Shown here one piece after another: positions 35,771-43,890 of a DNA stretch of 64,000 bases. The notes under the pieces were generated by a model. That model was not told the origin of the DNA. It worked only from the letters and a program-made list of their open reading frames with translations, and did not search any database. A program made the translations under genes and the position numbers. This stretch comes from Streptomyces sp. ALI-76-A (lineage in GTDB: Bacteria > Actinomycetota > Actinomycetes > Streptomycetales > Streptomycetaceae): NCBI RefSeq assembly GCF_030287445.1, contig NZ_JASVWB010000002.1, positions 6,944,001 through 7,008,000 on the forward strand. Direction: 5' to 3'. The stretch's first letter is position 1, and every line of letters starts with the position of its first letter.

Positions 35771-36565
35771 TCATGCCGGGTTCTGGCTGGCCAGCGCCGC
35801 GGACAGCTCCACCGCCACCTGCTGGAGCACCGGCACGATCCGCTGCGTCGCCGTCTCGGTGACCCGGCCCGCCGGGCCCGAGATGGAAATGGCCGCCGCG
35901 GTGGGGGAGTCGGGCACCGAGACCGCGAGGCAGCGCACGCCGATCTCCTGCTCGTTGTCGTCGACCGCGTACCCCTGGCGGCGCACGTCCTCCAGCGCCG
36001 CGAGGAAGCCCTCCGGCGTGGTGATCGTCTTCTCCGTCGCGGCGGGCATGCCGGTGCGGGCGAGCAGGGCGCGCACCTCGTTGTCCGGGGTGTGGGCGAG
36101 CAGGGCCTTGCCGACACCGGTGGAGTGCGGCAGGACACGCCGGCCGACCTCGGTGAACATCCGCATCGAGTGCTTGGACGGCACCTGCGCCACGTAGACG
36201 ATCTCGTCCCCGTCCAGCAGGGCCATGTTCGCCGTCTCGCCGGTCTCCTCGACCAGGCGGGCGAGGTAGGGGCGCGCCCAGGTGCCGAGGAGGCGGGAGG
36301 CCGACTCGCCGAGCCGGATCAGGCGCGGGCCGAGCGCGTACCGGCGGTTGGGCTGCTGGCGGACGTACCCGCAGACCACGAGGGTGCGCATCAGGCGGTG
36401 GATGGTCGGCAGGGGCAGCCCGCTGCTCACGGAGAGCTCGCTCAGCCCCACCTCGCCGCCCGCGTCCGCCATCCGCTCGAGCAGGTCGAAGGCGCGCTCG
36501 AGGGACTGGACTCCGCCGGTGGTGGACTTCGCGGAGTCGGTGGTGCTGGCGTCGGACGTCGGCAC
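35771..36565 (-). CDS. allR: IclR-family regulator of allantoin metabolism (AllR)
   Basis: A 264-aa IclR-type repressor: N-terminal winged helix (VGLSELSVSSGLPLPTIHRLMRTL as LSVSSGLPLPTIHRLM; wing VRQQPNRRYALG) and C-terminal effector domain (TGETANMALLDGDEIVYVAQ, RVLPHSTGVGKALLA, RCLAVSVPDS and the SISGPAGRV motif). The start is GTG with AAGGAA upstream. It is divergent from allB, the arrangement known for AllR in Streptomyces, where the allantoin-pathway genes are its targets (recalled literature). The shared palindromes upstream of allB, aceB and hyi are its likely sites. Confidence 0.88.
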   Translation of the reverse strand: MPTSDASTTDSAKSTTGGVQSLERAFDLLERMADAGGEVGLSELSVSSGLPLPTIHRLMRTLVVCGYVRQQPNRRYALGPRLIRLGESASRLLGTWARPYLARLVEETGETANMALLDGDEIVYVAQVPSKHSMRMFTEVGRRVLPHSTGVGKALLAHTPDNEVRALLARTGMPAATEKTITTPEGFLAALEDVRRQGYAVDDNEQEIGVRCLAVSVPDSPTAAAISISGPAGRVTETATQRIVPVLQQVAVELSAALASQNPA

Positions 36566-36642
36566 GGCGCGTTCCTTTCGGGACTGGCGGAAGAGGCAGC
36601 AGCCTACCCGCCGGTCGGTTGACTCCCCGCTGGTGCGTGGTT

Positions 36643-36681
36643 ACGTTCTGCTTTCCGGAAGCCTATTTCCACCTTACGGAA
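36643..36681. promoter_or_regulatory. AllR-proximal sites: ACGTTCTG, TTCCGGAA and TTCC-N7-GGAA
   Basis: ACGTTCTG (36643-36650; CAGAACGT on the other strand, shared with the allB element), the palindrome TTCCGGAA (36653-36660) and TTCCACCTTACGGAA (36667-36681) cluster 80-115 bp upstream of allR. This fits autoregulation. Confidence 0.5.
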
Positions 36682-36768
36682 ACGTCCAGAGTGGGCGCCT
36701 TTGCGGCCCGGTGCGGCGGTGGTGCGACGGCGTGCTCTTGACGGCACGGGGGCGGGAGTGAAGACTCC

Positions 36769-36800
36769 TTCAACAGAACGTTGAATTCCGTTACGTGGAG
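36769..36800. promoter_or_regulatory. Composite operator upstream of allB
   Basis: TTCAACAGAACGTTGAA (36769-36785), a perfect 6-5-6 palindrome, directly abuts TTCCGTTACGTGGAG (36786-36800). The pair ends 64 nt before the allB GTG. The same two elements in the same order precede aceB with a 1-nt spacer. Confidence 0.6.
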
Positions 36801-36864
36801 GTAAATCCCGTGTCCCGGACGTGACGGGAGCGGACGGCGGCGGAGCAGAACGAGAGGGGCCCGG

Positions 36865-38202
36865 GTGTCCGACACAGAACTGATGCTGCGCTCGACGCGC
36901 GTCATCACCCCGGAAGGAACCCGCGCCGCCTCGGTCGCGGTCACCGCCGGAACGATCACGGCGGTCCTGCCGTACGACGCGCCCGTGCCGCCCGGTGCCC
37001 GCCTGGAGGACCTCGGTGACGACGCCCTGCTGCCCGGCCTGGTCGACACCCACGTGCACGTCAACGACCCCGGCCGCACCGAGTGGGAGGGCTTCTGGAC
37101 CGCCACCCGCGCCGCGGCCGCCGGCGGCATCACCACCCTCGTCGACATGCCGCTCAACTCCCTCCCGCCGACCACGACGGTCGGCCATCTCCGGACGAAG
37201 AGGGACGTGGCCGCCGACAAGGCCCACATCGACGTCGGCTTCTGGGGCGGCGCCCTGCCCGACAACGTCGGGGACCTGCGCCCGCTGCACGAGGCCGGCG
37301 TCTTCGGCTTCAAGGCGTTCCTGTCGCCGTCCGGCGTGGACGAGTTCCCGCACCTCGACCAGGACGGGCTCGCCCGGTCCCTCGCCGAGATCGCCTCCTT
37401 CGACGGTCTGCTGATCGTGCACGCCGAGGACCCGCACCAGCTGGGCGCCGCCCCGCAGCAGGGCGGCCCCAGGTACGCCGACTTCCTGGCCTCCCGCCCG
37501 CGGGACGCGGAGGACACCGCGATCGCTCAGCTCATCACCCAGGCGAAGCGCCTCGACGCCCGCGTCCACGTCCTCCACCTGTCCTCGTCCGACGCGCTGC
37601 CGCTGATCGCTGCCGCCAAGGCGGAGGGGGTCCGCCTCACCGTCGAGACCTGCCCGCACTACCTCACCCTCACCGCCGAGGAAGTCCCGGACGGCGCCAG
37701 CGAGTTCAAGTGCTGCCCGCCCATCCGTGAGGCCGCGAACCAGGACCTGCTGTGGCGGGCGCTGGCGGACGGCACCATCGACTGCGTGGTCACCGACCAC
37801 TCGCCGTCGACGGCGGACCTGAAGACGGACGACTTCGCGACCGCCTGGGGCGGTATCTCAGGTCTCCAGCTGAGCCTGCCGGCGGTGTGGACGCAGGCCC
37901 GCGGGCGGGGCCACGGCCTGGAGGACGTGGCCCGCTGGATGTCGACGCGGACGGCCGCCCTCGTCGGTCTCGGGCGCAAGGGCGCCATCGAGGCGGGCCG
38001 CGACGCCGACTTCGCGGTCCTCGCACCCGACGAGACGTTCACCGTGGACCCGGCGGCCCTCCAGCACCGCAACCGCGTCACGGCGTACGCCGGCAGGACC
38101 CTGTACGGCGTCGTGAAGTCCACCTGGCTGCGCGGCGAACGCATCGTCGCCGACGGCGAGTTCACCGACCCGAAGGGCCGCCTCCTCACCCGCACCCGCT
38201 GA
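36865..38202 (+). CDS. allB: Allantoinase
   Basis: Hydrolyses allantoin to allantoate. The 445-aa cyclic-amidohydrolase has H63/H65 in [17 protein letters not shown], the carboxylated Lys150 in [11 protein letters not shown], His186 in IVHAEDP, His238 in VLHLSSS and Asp311 in VVTDHSPS, all in the order expected for a binuclear metal site. The GTG start follows GAGGGG. Divergent from allR, and followed 49 nt later by allantoicase. Confidence 0.96.
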   Translation: MSDTELMLRSTRVITPEGTRAASVAVTAGTITAVLPYDAPVPPGARLEDLGDDALLPGLVDTHVHVNDPGRTEWEGFWTATRAAAAGGITTLVDMPLNSLPPTTTVGHLRTKRDVAADKAHIDVGFWGGALPDNVGDLRPLHEAGVFGFKAFLSPSGVDEFPHLDQDGLARSLAEIASFDGLLIVHAEDPHQLGAAPQQGGPRYADFLASRPRDAEDTAIAQLITQAKRLDARVHVLHLSSSDALPLIAAAKAEGVRLTVETCPHYLTLTAEEVPDGASEFKCCPPIREAANQDLLWRALADGTIDCVVTDHSPSTADLKTDDFATAWGGISGLQLSLPAVWTQARGRGHGLEDVARWMSTRTAALVGLGRKGAIEAGRDADFAVLAPDETFTVDPAALQHRNRVTAYAGRTLYGVVKSTWLRGERIVADGEFTDPKGRLLTRTR

Positions 38203-38251
38203 TCCGCCCGGCCCGCACCCGCGGCGGCCGATCCCCCGAAAGGCACACCTC

Positions 38252-39367
38252 GTGACGGCGATCCCCAGCTTCACCGGCGACGCGAACCCCTACGGAGGCG
38301 GTGACCCGTACGCGGACTACCGCACCGCCGCCTTCCCCTTCACCCAGTACGCCGACCTCGCCGACCGCCGGCTCGGCGCCTCGGTCATCGCCGCCAACGA
38401 CGAGTTCTTCGCCCAGCGGGAGAACCTGCTGCTGCCCGGACCGGCCGTGTTCGACCCCGAGCGCTTCGGGCACAAGGGCAAGATCATGGACGGCTGGGAG
38501 ACCCGCCGCCGCCGGGGAGCCTCCGCCGACCACCCCTGGCCCACGGCCGACGACCACGACTGGGCCCTGGTCCGCCTCGGCGCCCCCGGCGTGATCCACG
38601 GCATCGTCGTCGACACGGCCCACTTCCGCGGCAATCACCCGCAGGCGGTCTCCGTCGAGGGCACCTCGGTCCCGGGCGCCCCGTCCCCGGAGGACCTGCT
38701 GGGGGACGACGTGACGTGGACCACGCTGGTCCCGCGCACCCCGGTCGGCGGCCACGCGGCGAACGGCTTCACGGTCGGCGTCGCGCGGCGCTGCACCCAC
38801 CTGCGGGTCAACCAGCACCCCGACGGGGGCATCGCGCGGCTGCGCGTGTACGGCGAGGTCGTACCCGACCCGGCCTGGCTCGGGGCCCTCGGCACCTTCG
38901 ACGTGGTGGCCCTGGAGAACGGCGGCCAGGTCGAGGACGCCTCCGACCGCTTCTACTCACCGGCCACCAACACCATCCAGCCGGGGCGCTCCCGCCAGAT
39001 GGACGACGGCTGGGAGACACGCCGCCGCCGCGACCGGGGCCACGACTGGATCCGCTACCGCCTGGCCGCCCAGTCCCGGATCCGCGCGGTCGGGATCGAC
39101 ACGGCGTACCTCAAGGGCAACAGCGCGGGGTGGGCGTCGGTGTCCGTGCGCGACGGGGCGGACGGCGCCTGGACGGAGGTCCTCCCCCGCACCCGCCTCC
39201 AGCCCGACACCGACCACCGTTTCGTCCTCCCGTCCCCGGCCGTCGGCACGCACGCGCGCGTGGACATCCACCCCGACGGCGGCATCTCCCGCCTGCGGCT
39301 GCACGGCGAACTGACGGACCAGGGCGCGGCGGCGCTGGCGGCCCGCCATCAGGAACTCGGCGGCTGA
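38252..39367 (+). CDS. alc: Allantoicase
   Basis: Converts allantoate to ureidoglycolate and urea. The 371-aa protein shows the internal duplication of the family: KIMDGWETRRRRG and RQMDDGWETRRRRD, IVVDTAHFRGNHPQAVSVEG and IGIDTAYLKGNSAGWASVSV, and LRVNQHPDGGIARLRVYGE versus VDIHPDGGISRLRLHGE. The GTG start has GAAAGG upstream. With allB it forms a two-gene operon. Its two products are urea (see urtABCDE) and ureidoglycolate; a ureidoglycolate lyase is not in the window. Confidence 0.96.
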   Translation: MTAIPSFTGDANPYGGGDPYADYRTAAFPFTQYADLADRRLGASVIAANDEFFAQRENLLLPGPAVFDPERFGHKGKIMDGWETRRRRGASADHPWPTADDHDWALVRLGAPGVIHGIVVDTAHFRGNHPQAVSVEGTSVPGAPSPEDLLGDDVTWTTLVPRTPVGGHAANGFTVGVARRCTHLRVNQHPDGGIARLRVYGEVVPDPAWLGALGTFDVVALENGGQVEDASDRFYSPATNTIQPGRSRQMDDGWETRRRRDRGHDWIRYRLAAQSRIRAVGIDTAYLKGNSAGWASVSVRDGADGAWTEVLPRTRLQPDTDHRFVLPSPAVGTHARVDIHPDGGISRLRLHGELTDQGAAALAARHQELGG

Positions 39368-39420
39368 TTCCAGCCCGTCCGGCGTGTGAGAGCGAGGCCC
39401 GTCCAGGGGCGAAGCGGGGT

Positions 39421-39482
39421 GTGGGGGCGCGGCCCCACGAACGGGCACGGGAAGGGGCGGCGGGGGCGACACCCCGCCGCCC
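39421..39482. terminator. Two hairpins between allantoicase and the convergent SDR gene
   Basis: GTGGGG (39421-39426)/CCCCAC (39433-39438), and GGGCGGCGGGG (39455-39465)/CCCCGCCGCCC (39472-39482), a perfect 11-bp stem with a 6-nt loop. They lie between two converging stops. Confidence 0.75.
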
Positions 39483-39488
39483 ACGGCA

Positions 39489-40289
39489 TCACGCCGCATG
39501 CCCCCCGTCCACCGAGAACTCCGCGCCCGTGACGTAGTCCGCCGCCGCCAGGTGGGCGACCGTGGACGCCACCTCCGCCGCGTCGCCGAACCGCCCCAGC
39601 GCCGTCATCGCCGCCTGCCCCTCCGCGAAGGGCCCGCCCGCCGGGTTCATGTCCGTGTCGACCGGCCCCGGATGCACGATGTTCGCCGTGATCCCCCGCG
39701 CCCCCAACTCCCTGGCCAGCGCCTTCGTCAGGCCGACCAGCGCCGACTTGCTCATGGTGTAGAGCGTCGTCCCGGGCCCCGGCACCCGCTGCGTCACGCA
39801 CGACCCGACGGTGATGATCCGGCCCCCCGCCGTCATGCGCGAGGCGGCCGCCTGGGACGCGAGGAACACCCCGCGCACGTTCACGGCGAGCACCCGGTCC
39901 ACGTCGGCGACCGACAGGCTCTCCAGGGGGCCGAGCAGCCCGATGCCCACGTTGTTCACCAGGATGTCCAGCCGGCCCCCGAGGGCCTCCGCGGTCCGCG
40001 CCACGGCCCCCGCCGCCTCCTCCGCGTCCGCGGAGTCCGCGCGCAGGGCGACCGCCCGGCGTCCCAGCGCCTCGACGGCCCGCACCACGTCCTCGGCCGC
40101 ATCCTTGCCGTTCACATAGGTCAGGGCCACGTCCGCGCCCTCCTGGGCGAGCCGCAGGGCCGTCGCCGCGCCGATGCCCCGGCTGCCGCCGGTCACCAGC
40201 GCGACGGTGCCGTGCAGCGGGCCGTGGGACGTGGCCGGGGATCCGTGAGCCGCTGTCACAGGGTTCGGTGTCATGGGGTTCGTTGTCAT
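39489..40289 (-). CDS. Short-chain dehydrogenase/reductase (classical SDR)
   Basis: A 266-aa NAD(P)-dependent oxidoreductase. LVTGGSRGIGAATAL is the glycine-rich cofactor motif (TGxxxGIG), ILVNNVGIGLLG the NNxG segment, GSCVT holds the catalytic serine, and YTMSKSALVGLTKALA the YxxxK pair. It ends in EFSVDGGHAA, typical of FabG-like SDRs. The first 25 residues (MTTNPMTPNPVTAAHGS) are an uncharacteristic Thr/Pro-rich lead-in, so a later start is possible. Substrate unknown. Confidence 0.88.
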   Translation of the reverse strand: MTTNPMTPNPVTAAHGSPATSHGPLHGTVALVTGGSRGIGAATALRLAQEGADVALTYVNGKDAAEDVVRAVEALGRRAVALRADSADAEEAAGAVARTAEALGGRLDILVNNVGIGLLGPLESLSVADVDRVLAVNVRGVFLASQAAASRMTAGGRIITVGSCVTQRVPGPGTTLYTMSKSALVGLTKALARELGARGITANIVHPGPVDTDMNPAGGPFAEGQAAMTALGRFGDAAEVASTVAHLAAADYVTGAEFSVDGGHAA

Positions 40290-40482
40290 GGGTCCATCCC
40301 AGCCGTCCCCGACCCCGGGCGCTGGCGGCGAACGGACACCGAGATCGTCCCGTCGGCCCGCGCCTCACCCGGCGCGCGCCGTCCACCGGACGACAGTCCC
40401 GGCCGCCGGCCGATGAGTTGCGGGTGCCGACGGGGTCTGCCCTGATGAAGAACGGACTCCTCCCCGGAAGGAAGGCACCCCC

Positions 40483-41091
40483 ATGGGCAAGCTCGTCTCC
40501 ACCCTCTTCGTCACGCTCGACGGCGTCTACCAGGCCCCCGGCGGTCCCCAGGAGGACCCCAGCGGCGGTTTCGACCAGGGCGGCTGGAGCGTCCCGTACG
40601 GCGACGAGGACTTCGGCCGGTTCGTCACCGAGGTCTTCGAGGGCGTCGGAGCCTTCCTCCTGCGCCGCCGTACGTACGACATCTTCGCCTCCTACTGGCC
40701 GAAGATGACCGACCCGGCCGACCCCGTCGCCGCCAAGCTGAACGCCGCGCCGAAGTACGTCGTCTCCGGCACCCTCACCGCCCCCGACTGGGCCGGCACC
40801 ACCGTGATCGGCGGCGACCTGGCCAAGGAGGTCCCCGCCCTCAAGGAGCGCACCGACGGCGAACTCCAGCTGCACGGCAGCGGGGCCCTGGTCCGGTCCC
40901 TGCTCGCCCTCGACCTGGTCGACACACTCCACCTGCTGACGTTCCCGGTCGTCCTGGGCGCCGGCCGCCGCCTGTTCACGGAGGGCGCCGTCCCGACCGC
41001 CTTCCGGCACACCGGCGGACGGGTCACCGCGGCGGGCGTCTCCATCCAGTCGTACGACCTGGCGGGCCGGCCGGAGTACGGCTCGTACTGA
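40483..41091 (+). CDS. RibD C-terminal/dihydrofolate-reductase-like protein
   Basis: A 202-aa DHFR-fold reductase of the YyaP/RibD_C family. VSTLFVTLDGVYQAPGGPQED is the N-terminal strand motif, LLRRRTYDIFASYWP and LQLHGSGALVRSLLALDLVDTLHL (LQLHGSGALVRSLL) are NADPH-fold segments, and FPVVLGAGRRLFTEG is the family signature. ATG has GGAAGGAAGG upstream. It stands alone; physiological substrate not known for this family. Confidence 0.88.
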   Translation: MGKLVSTLFVTLDGVYQAPGGPQEDPSGGFDQGGWSVPYGDEDFGRFVTEVFEGVGAFLLRRRTYDIFASYWPKMTDPADPVAAKLNAAPKYVVSGTLTAPDWAGTTVIGGDLAKEVPALKERTDGELQLHGSGALVRSLLALDLVDTLHLLTFPVVLGAGRRLFTEGAVPTAFRHTGGRVTAAGVSIQSYDLAGRPEYGSY

Positions 41092-41360
41092 TCCCGGTGG
41101 TGCTCGTCCGCTCCCGCTCCCGCCCCCGCCTTGCGCACACCGTCGAAGCCGCCGCTCCGACCGGCAGCGCGGCGGTCAGGGCTGGTCCGCGCCGGCACCG
41201 CGGCCGTCGCCTGGGAGGCGTCCGAGCCGGCCGGCCGTGACGGGAGCCGCCCGCACCGGCGGACACGCGGGAGTACGCACCTCGTCGGTGCCCGCTGATC
41301 CGCTGAGGGCCTGTCCATCGCCCGGCAACGCACCGAAGCGCACGGCTGCCGAGCCGTGTG

Positions 41361-41555
41361 TCACCTCCGGCTCTCCGCGAGGGCGAACAGCGCGAACGCC
41401 AGCACAAGGAGTGCGACGCTCGCGTAGATCTCGTGACCGTCGAGAAAGCCGACTCGCTGCACGAGACCGATGTGCCAGTCGGTGAACTCGTGCAGCAGGC
41501 CCATCGCGCCCTGCGCCAGGGCGAGGAATCCGAGTAGCTCCAGCAACTGCTTCAT
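41361..41555 (-). CDS. Small two-helix membrane protein, 64 aa
   Basis: Two predicted membrane helices (LLELLGFLALAQGAMGLLHEF and YASVALLVLAFALFALAESR, each shortened here) joined by a polar loop with WHIGLVQRVGFLDGHE. The ATG at 41555 has GAGGG upstream. No family recognised. It is divergent from the sensor kinase gene, 180 bp away, and might be a target or accessory of that two-component system. Confidence 0.65.
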   Translation of the reverse strand: MKQLLELLGFLALAQGAMGLLHEFTDWHIGLVQRVGFLDGHEIYASVALLVLAFALFALAESRR

Positions 41556-41720
41556 GGCACAGACCCTCGCCCCGCGGACCCCTCACGGACATCGGCCGCG
41601 GGGCGAGGCACGTCCGCCACAAGCCTCGTTCCGGCCGCGGCGGGCGCGTCGAAGGTCTGCGCCGCAGATACTTTGGTCGACGATCCCCTGCGTACGGGGG
41701 CCGCCGGAGCCGCCTGCGCA

Positions 41721-41726
41721 TAGATT
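41721..41726 (+). promoter_or_regulatory. -10-like hexamer TAGATT directly before the kinase start
   Basis: TAGATT ends 8 nt before the GTG at 41735, and no ribosome site is present. This spacing is what leaderless transcripts of actinobacteria show, so transcription may begin at the start codon. Confidence 0.45.
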
Positions 41727-41734
41727 TGCCGACC

Positions 41735-42985
41735 GTGAGTGGTGACGAGAGCGCGGTCGTGCCGAAGGCCTTCGGGGGGCGGCGGTGGCTGCTGCCGTCG
41801 GCCCTGCTGGCGGAGTTCGAGCCCGACGCCGGCCGGCCCGGCCTGCGGCCCAGGCGCACCGGCCGCGACTGGATCGTCGACTTCTCCTGCTTCTTCCTGG
41901 CCGTCCTGATCGGCATCGTCGGCGCCGACGCGGTCACCGACAACCCGCACGTCCCGCACGACCTCGCCGTCCTGGACCAGCTGCTCGGCGCCCTCGCCTG
42001 CGCCGCCGTATGGCTGCGCCGCCGCTGGCCGGTCGGGCTGGCCGTGGCGACCCTCCCGGTCGGGATGATCTCGGACACCGCGGGCGGCGCGTGCATGATC
42101 GCCCTGTTCACGCTCGCCGTGCACCGCCCCTTCCGGCACGTGGCCTGGCTGGGGAGCCTGAACCTCGCGACGGTCCCCGTCTACTTCTGGCTGCGCCCCG
42201 ACCCCGAGCTGCCGTACGTCGCCGCGGTCGTCCTCTTCGGGGCGCTGACCGCGGCCCTGGTCGGCTGGGGCATGCTGGTGCGCGCCAAGCGGCAGCTCAT
42301 GCTGAGCCTGCGCGACCGCGCCCGGCGGGCCGAGACCGAGGCGCTGCTGCGCGCGGAGCAGGCCCAGCGGCTGGCCCGGGAGGCCATCGCCCGGGAGATG
42401 CACGACGTGCTCGCGCACCGGCTCACGCTGCTGAGCGTGCACGCGGGCGCCCTGGAGTTCCGGCCGGACGCGCCCCGGCAGGAGGTCGCCCGGGCGGCCG
42501 GGGTCATCCGGGAGAGCGCGCACGAGGCCCTGCAGGACCTGCGGGAGATCATCGGCGTGCTGCGGGCGGGCGAGGGGGACGACGGGGGCCGTCCACAGCC
42601 CACGCTGGCCGCGCTGGACCTGCTGGTCGCCGAGTCCCGCGAGGCCGGCATGAAGGTCACCCTCGACAGCCGCGTCACCGACGCCGGCGCGGTCCCCGCC
42701 TCGGTCGGCCGCACCGCGTACCGCATCGCCCAGGAGGGCCTGACCAACGCCCGCAAGCACGCCCCGGGCACCGAGGTCACGGTGTCCGTCACCGGCGCCC
42801 CGGGCGAGGGCCTCACCGTGTCCGTGCGCAACCCGCCGACCGAGGGCGAGATCCCTCCCGTCCCCGGATCCGGACAGGGCCTGATCGGTCTCACCGAACG
42901 CGCGACGCTGACCGGGGGCCGGCTGGAACACGGGCCCGCGGCGGACGGCGGGTTCGGGCTGCGGGCCTGGCTGCCGTGGGGGTGA
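41735..42985 (+). CDS. Sensor histidine kinase (NarL/DesK type)
   Basis: About 416 aa. Four or more membrane helices in residues 45-180, a coiled linker (LRDRARRAETEALLRAEQAQRLA), then the HisKA_3 phosphoacceptor region AREAIAREMHDVLAHRLTLLS with His near residue 222, and a C-terminal ATPase domain (YRIAQEGLTNARKHAPG N-box, GSGQGLIGLTERA G-box). No extracellular sensor domain is evident, so it probably senses a membrane or intramembrane signal. The GTG at 41735 is chosen; TTG 41726 is possible. Its response regulator follows 118 nt downstream. Confidence 0.9.
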   Translation: MSGDESAVVPKAFGGRRWLLPSALLAEFEPDAGRPGLRPRRTGRDWIVDFSCFFLAVLIGIVGADAVTDNPHVPHDLAVLDQLLGALACAAVWLRRRWPVGLAVATLPVGMISDTAGGACMIALFTLAVHRPFRHVAWLGSLNLATVPVYFWLRPDPELPYVAAVVLFGALTAALVGWGMLVRAKRQLMLSLRDRARRAETEALLRAEQAQRLAREAIAREMHDVLAHRLTLLSVHAGALEFRPDAPRQEVARAAGVIRESAHEALQDLREIIGVLRAGEGDDGGRPQPTLAALDLLVAESREAGMKVTLDSRVTDAGAVPASVGRTAYRIAQEGLTNARKHAPGTEVTVSVTGAPGEGLTVSVRNPPTEGEIPPVPGSGQGLIGLTERATLTGGRLEHGPAADGGFGLRAWLPWG

Positions 42986-43015
42986 GCGGCGTGGCTGCCG
43001 TGGGGGTGAGCGGCG
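42968..43015. repeat. Perfect 24-bp tandem duplication spanning the kinase stop codon
   Basis: The 24 bases at 42968-42991 are repeated exactly at 42992-43015. The first copy contains the codons for the last residues (WLPWG) and the stop, the second is noncoding. It looks like a recent slippage or duplication event. Confidence 0.9.
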
Positions 43016-43103
43016 CGACACCCGCAACTCCCGCCCCGCGGACGGCAGTCCGGGACCGCCCGCGCATCCTCGCCCACCTCCCCACCGTGATTACGTAGGG
43101 CCC

Positions 43104-43784
43104 ATGACTGCGATCAGAGTGCTGCTCGTCGATGACGACCCGCTGGTCAGAGCCGGCCTGTCCTTGATGATGGGCGGCGCCGAGGACATCGAGATCGTGG
43201 GTGAGGCGGCCGACGGACGCGAGGTGGAGTCACTCGTCGACCGCACCCGCCCGGACGTCGTCCTGATGGACATCCGGATGCCGTCGGTGGACGGCCTGAC
43301 CGCCACCGAGCTGCTGCGCGGCCGGGCCGAGGCCCCGCAGGTCGTGGTCCTGACCACCTTCCACGCCGACGAGCAGGTGCTGCGGGCCCTGCGCGCGGGC
43401 GCCGCCGGGTTCGTCCTCAAGGACACCCCGCCCGCCGAGATCGTCGCCGCGGTACGCCGGGTCGCGGCCGGCGACCCCGTCCTGTCGCCCACCGTGACCC
43501 GCCAGTTGATGGCGCACGCGGCCGGCAGCGCCGCCGGCACGCGCCGCACCCGCGCCCGCGCGCGGATCGCCGCCCTCAACGACCGCGAACGCGAGGTCGC
43601 CGTCGCGGTCGGCCGGGGGCTGGCCAACGCGCAGATCGCCGTCGCGCTCTTCATGAGCGTCGCCACGGTGAAGACCCATGTCTCCCGTGTCCTGGCCAAA
43701 CTCGACCTCAACAACCGGGTGCAGATCGCCCTGCTGGTGTACGACGCGGGACTTCTGGAGGAAGGTGAGGCGGACGGGCACTAG
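43104..43784 (+). CDS. NarL/LuxR-type response regulator
   Basis: A 226-aa regulator with receiver domain (VLLVDDDPLVRAGLS acidic pocket; phosphoacceptor Asp56 in DVVLMDIRMPSVDG; KDTPP with the conserved Lys) and a C-terminal LuxR HTH (LNDREREVAVAVGRGLANAQIAVALFMSVATVKTHVSRVLAKL, core VATVKTHVSRVLAKL). Partner of the kinase just upstream. A 25-residue insert between the domains is Arg/Ala-rich. The upstream 88 bp contain the 24-bp duplicate. Confidence 0.93.
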   Translation: MTAIRVLLVDDDPLVRAGLSLMMGGAEDIEIVGEAADGREVESLVDRTRPDVVLMDIRMPSVDGLTATELLRGRAEAPQVVVLTTFHADEQVLRALRAGAAGFVLKDTPPAEIVAAVRRVAAGDPVLSPTVTRQLMAHAAGSAAGTRRTRARARIAALNDREREVAVAVGRGLANAQIAVALFMSVATVKTHVSRVLAKLDLNNRVQIALLVYDAGLLEEGEADGH

Positions 43785-43890
43785 GGACGGCCGGGCGTCG
43801 CCGGGGCGGGGGACGGGGTATGCCATGACTCTTCGGTCGGTCCCGTCGGTCCCGTCGGTCCCGTCGGGACCCCGCCCGGCCCGGCCGGAG

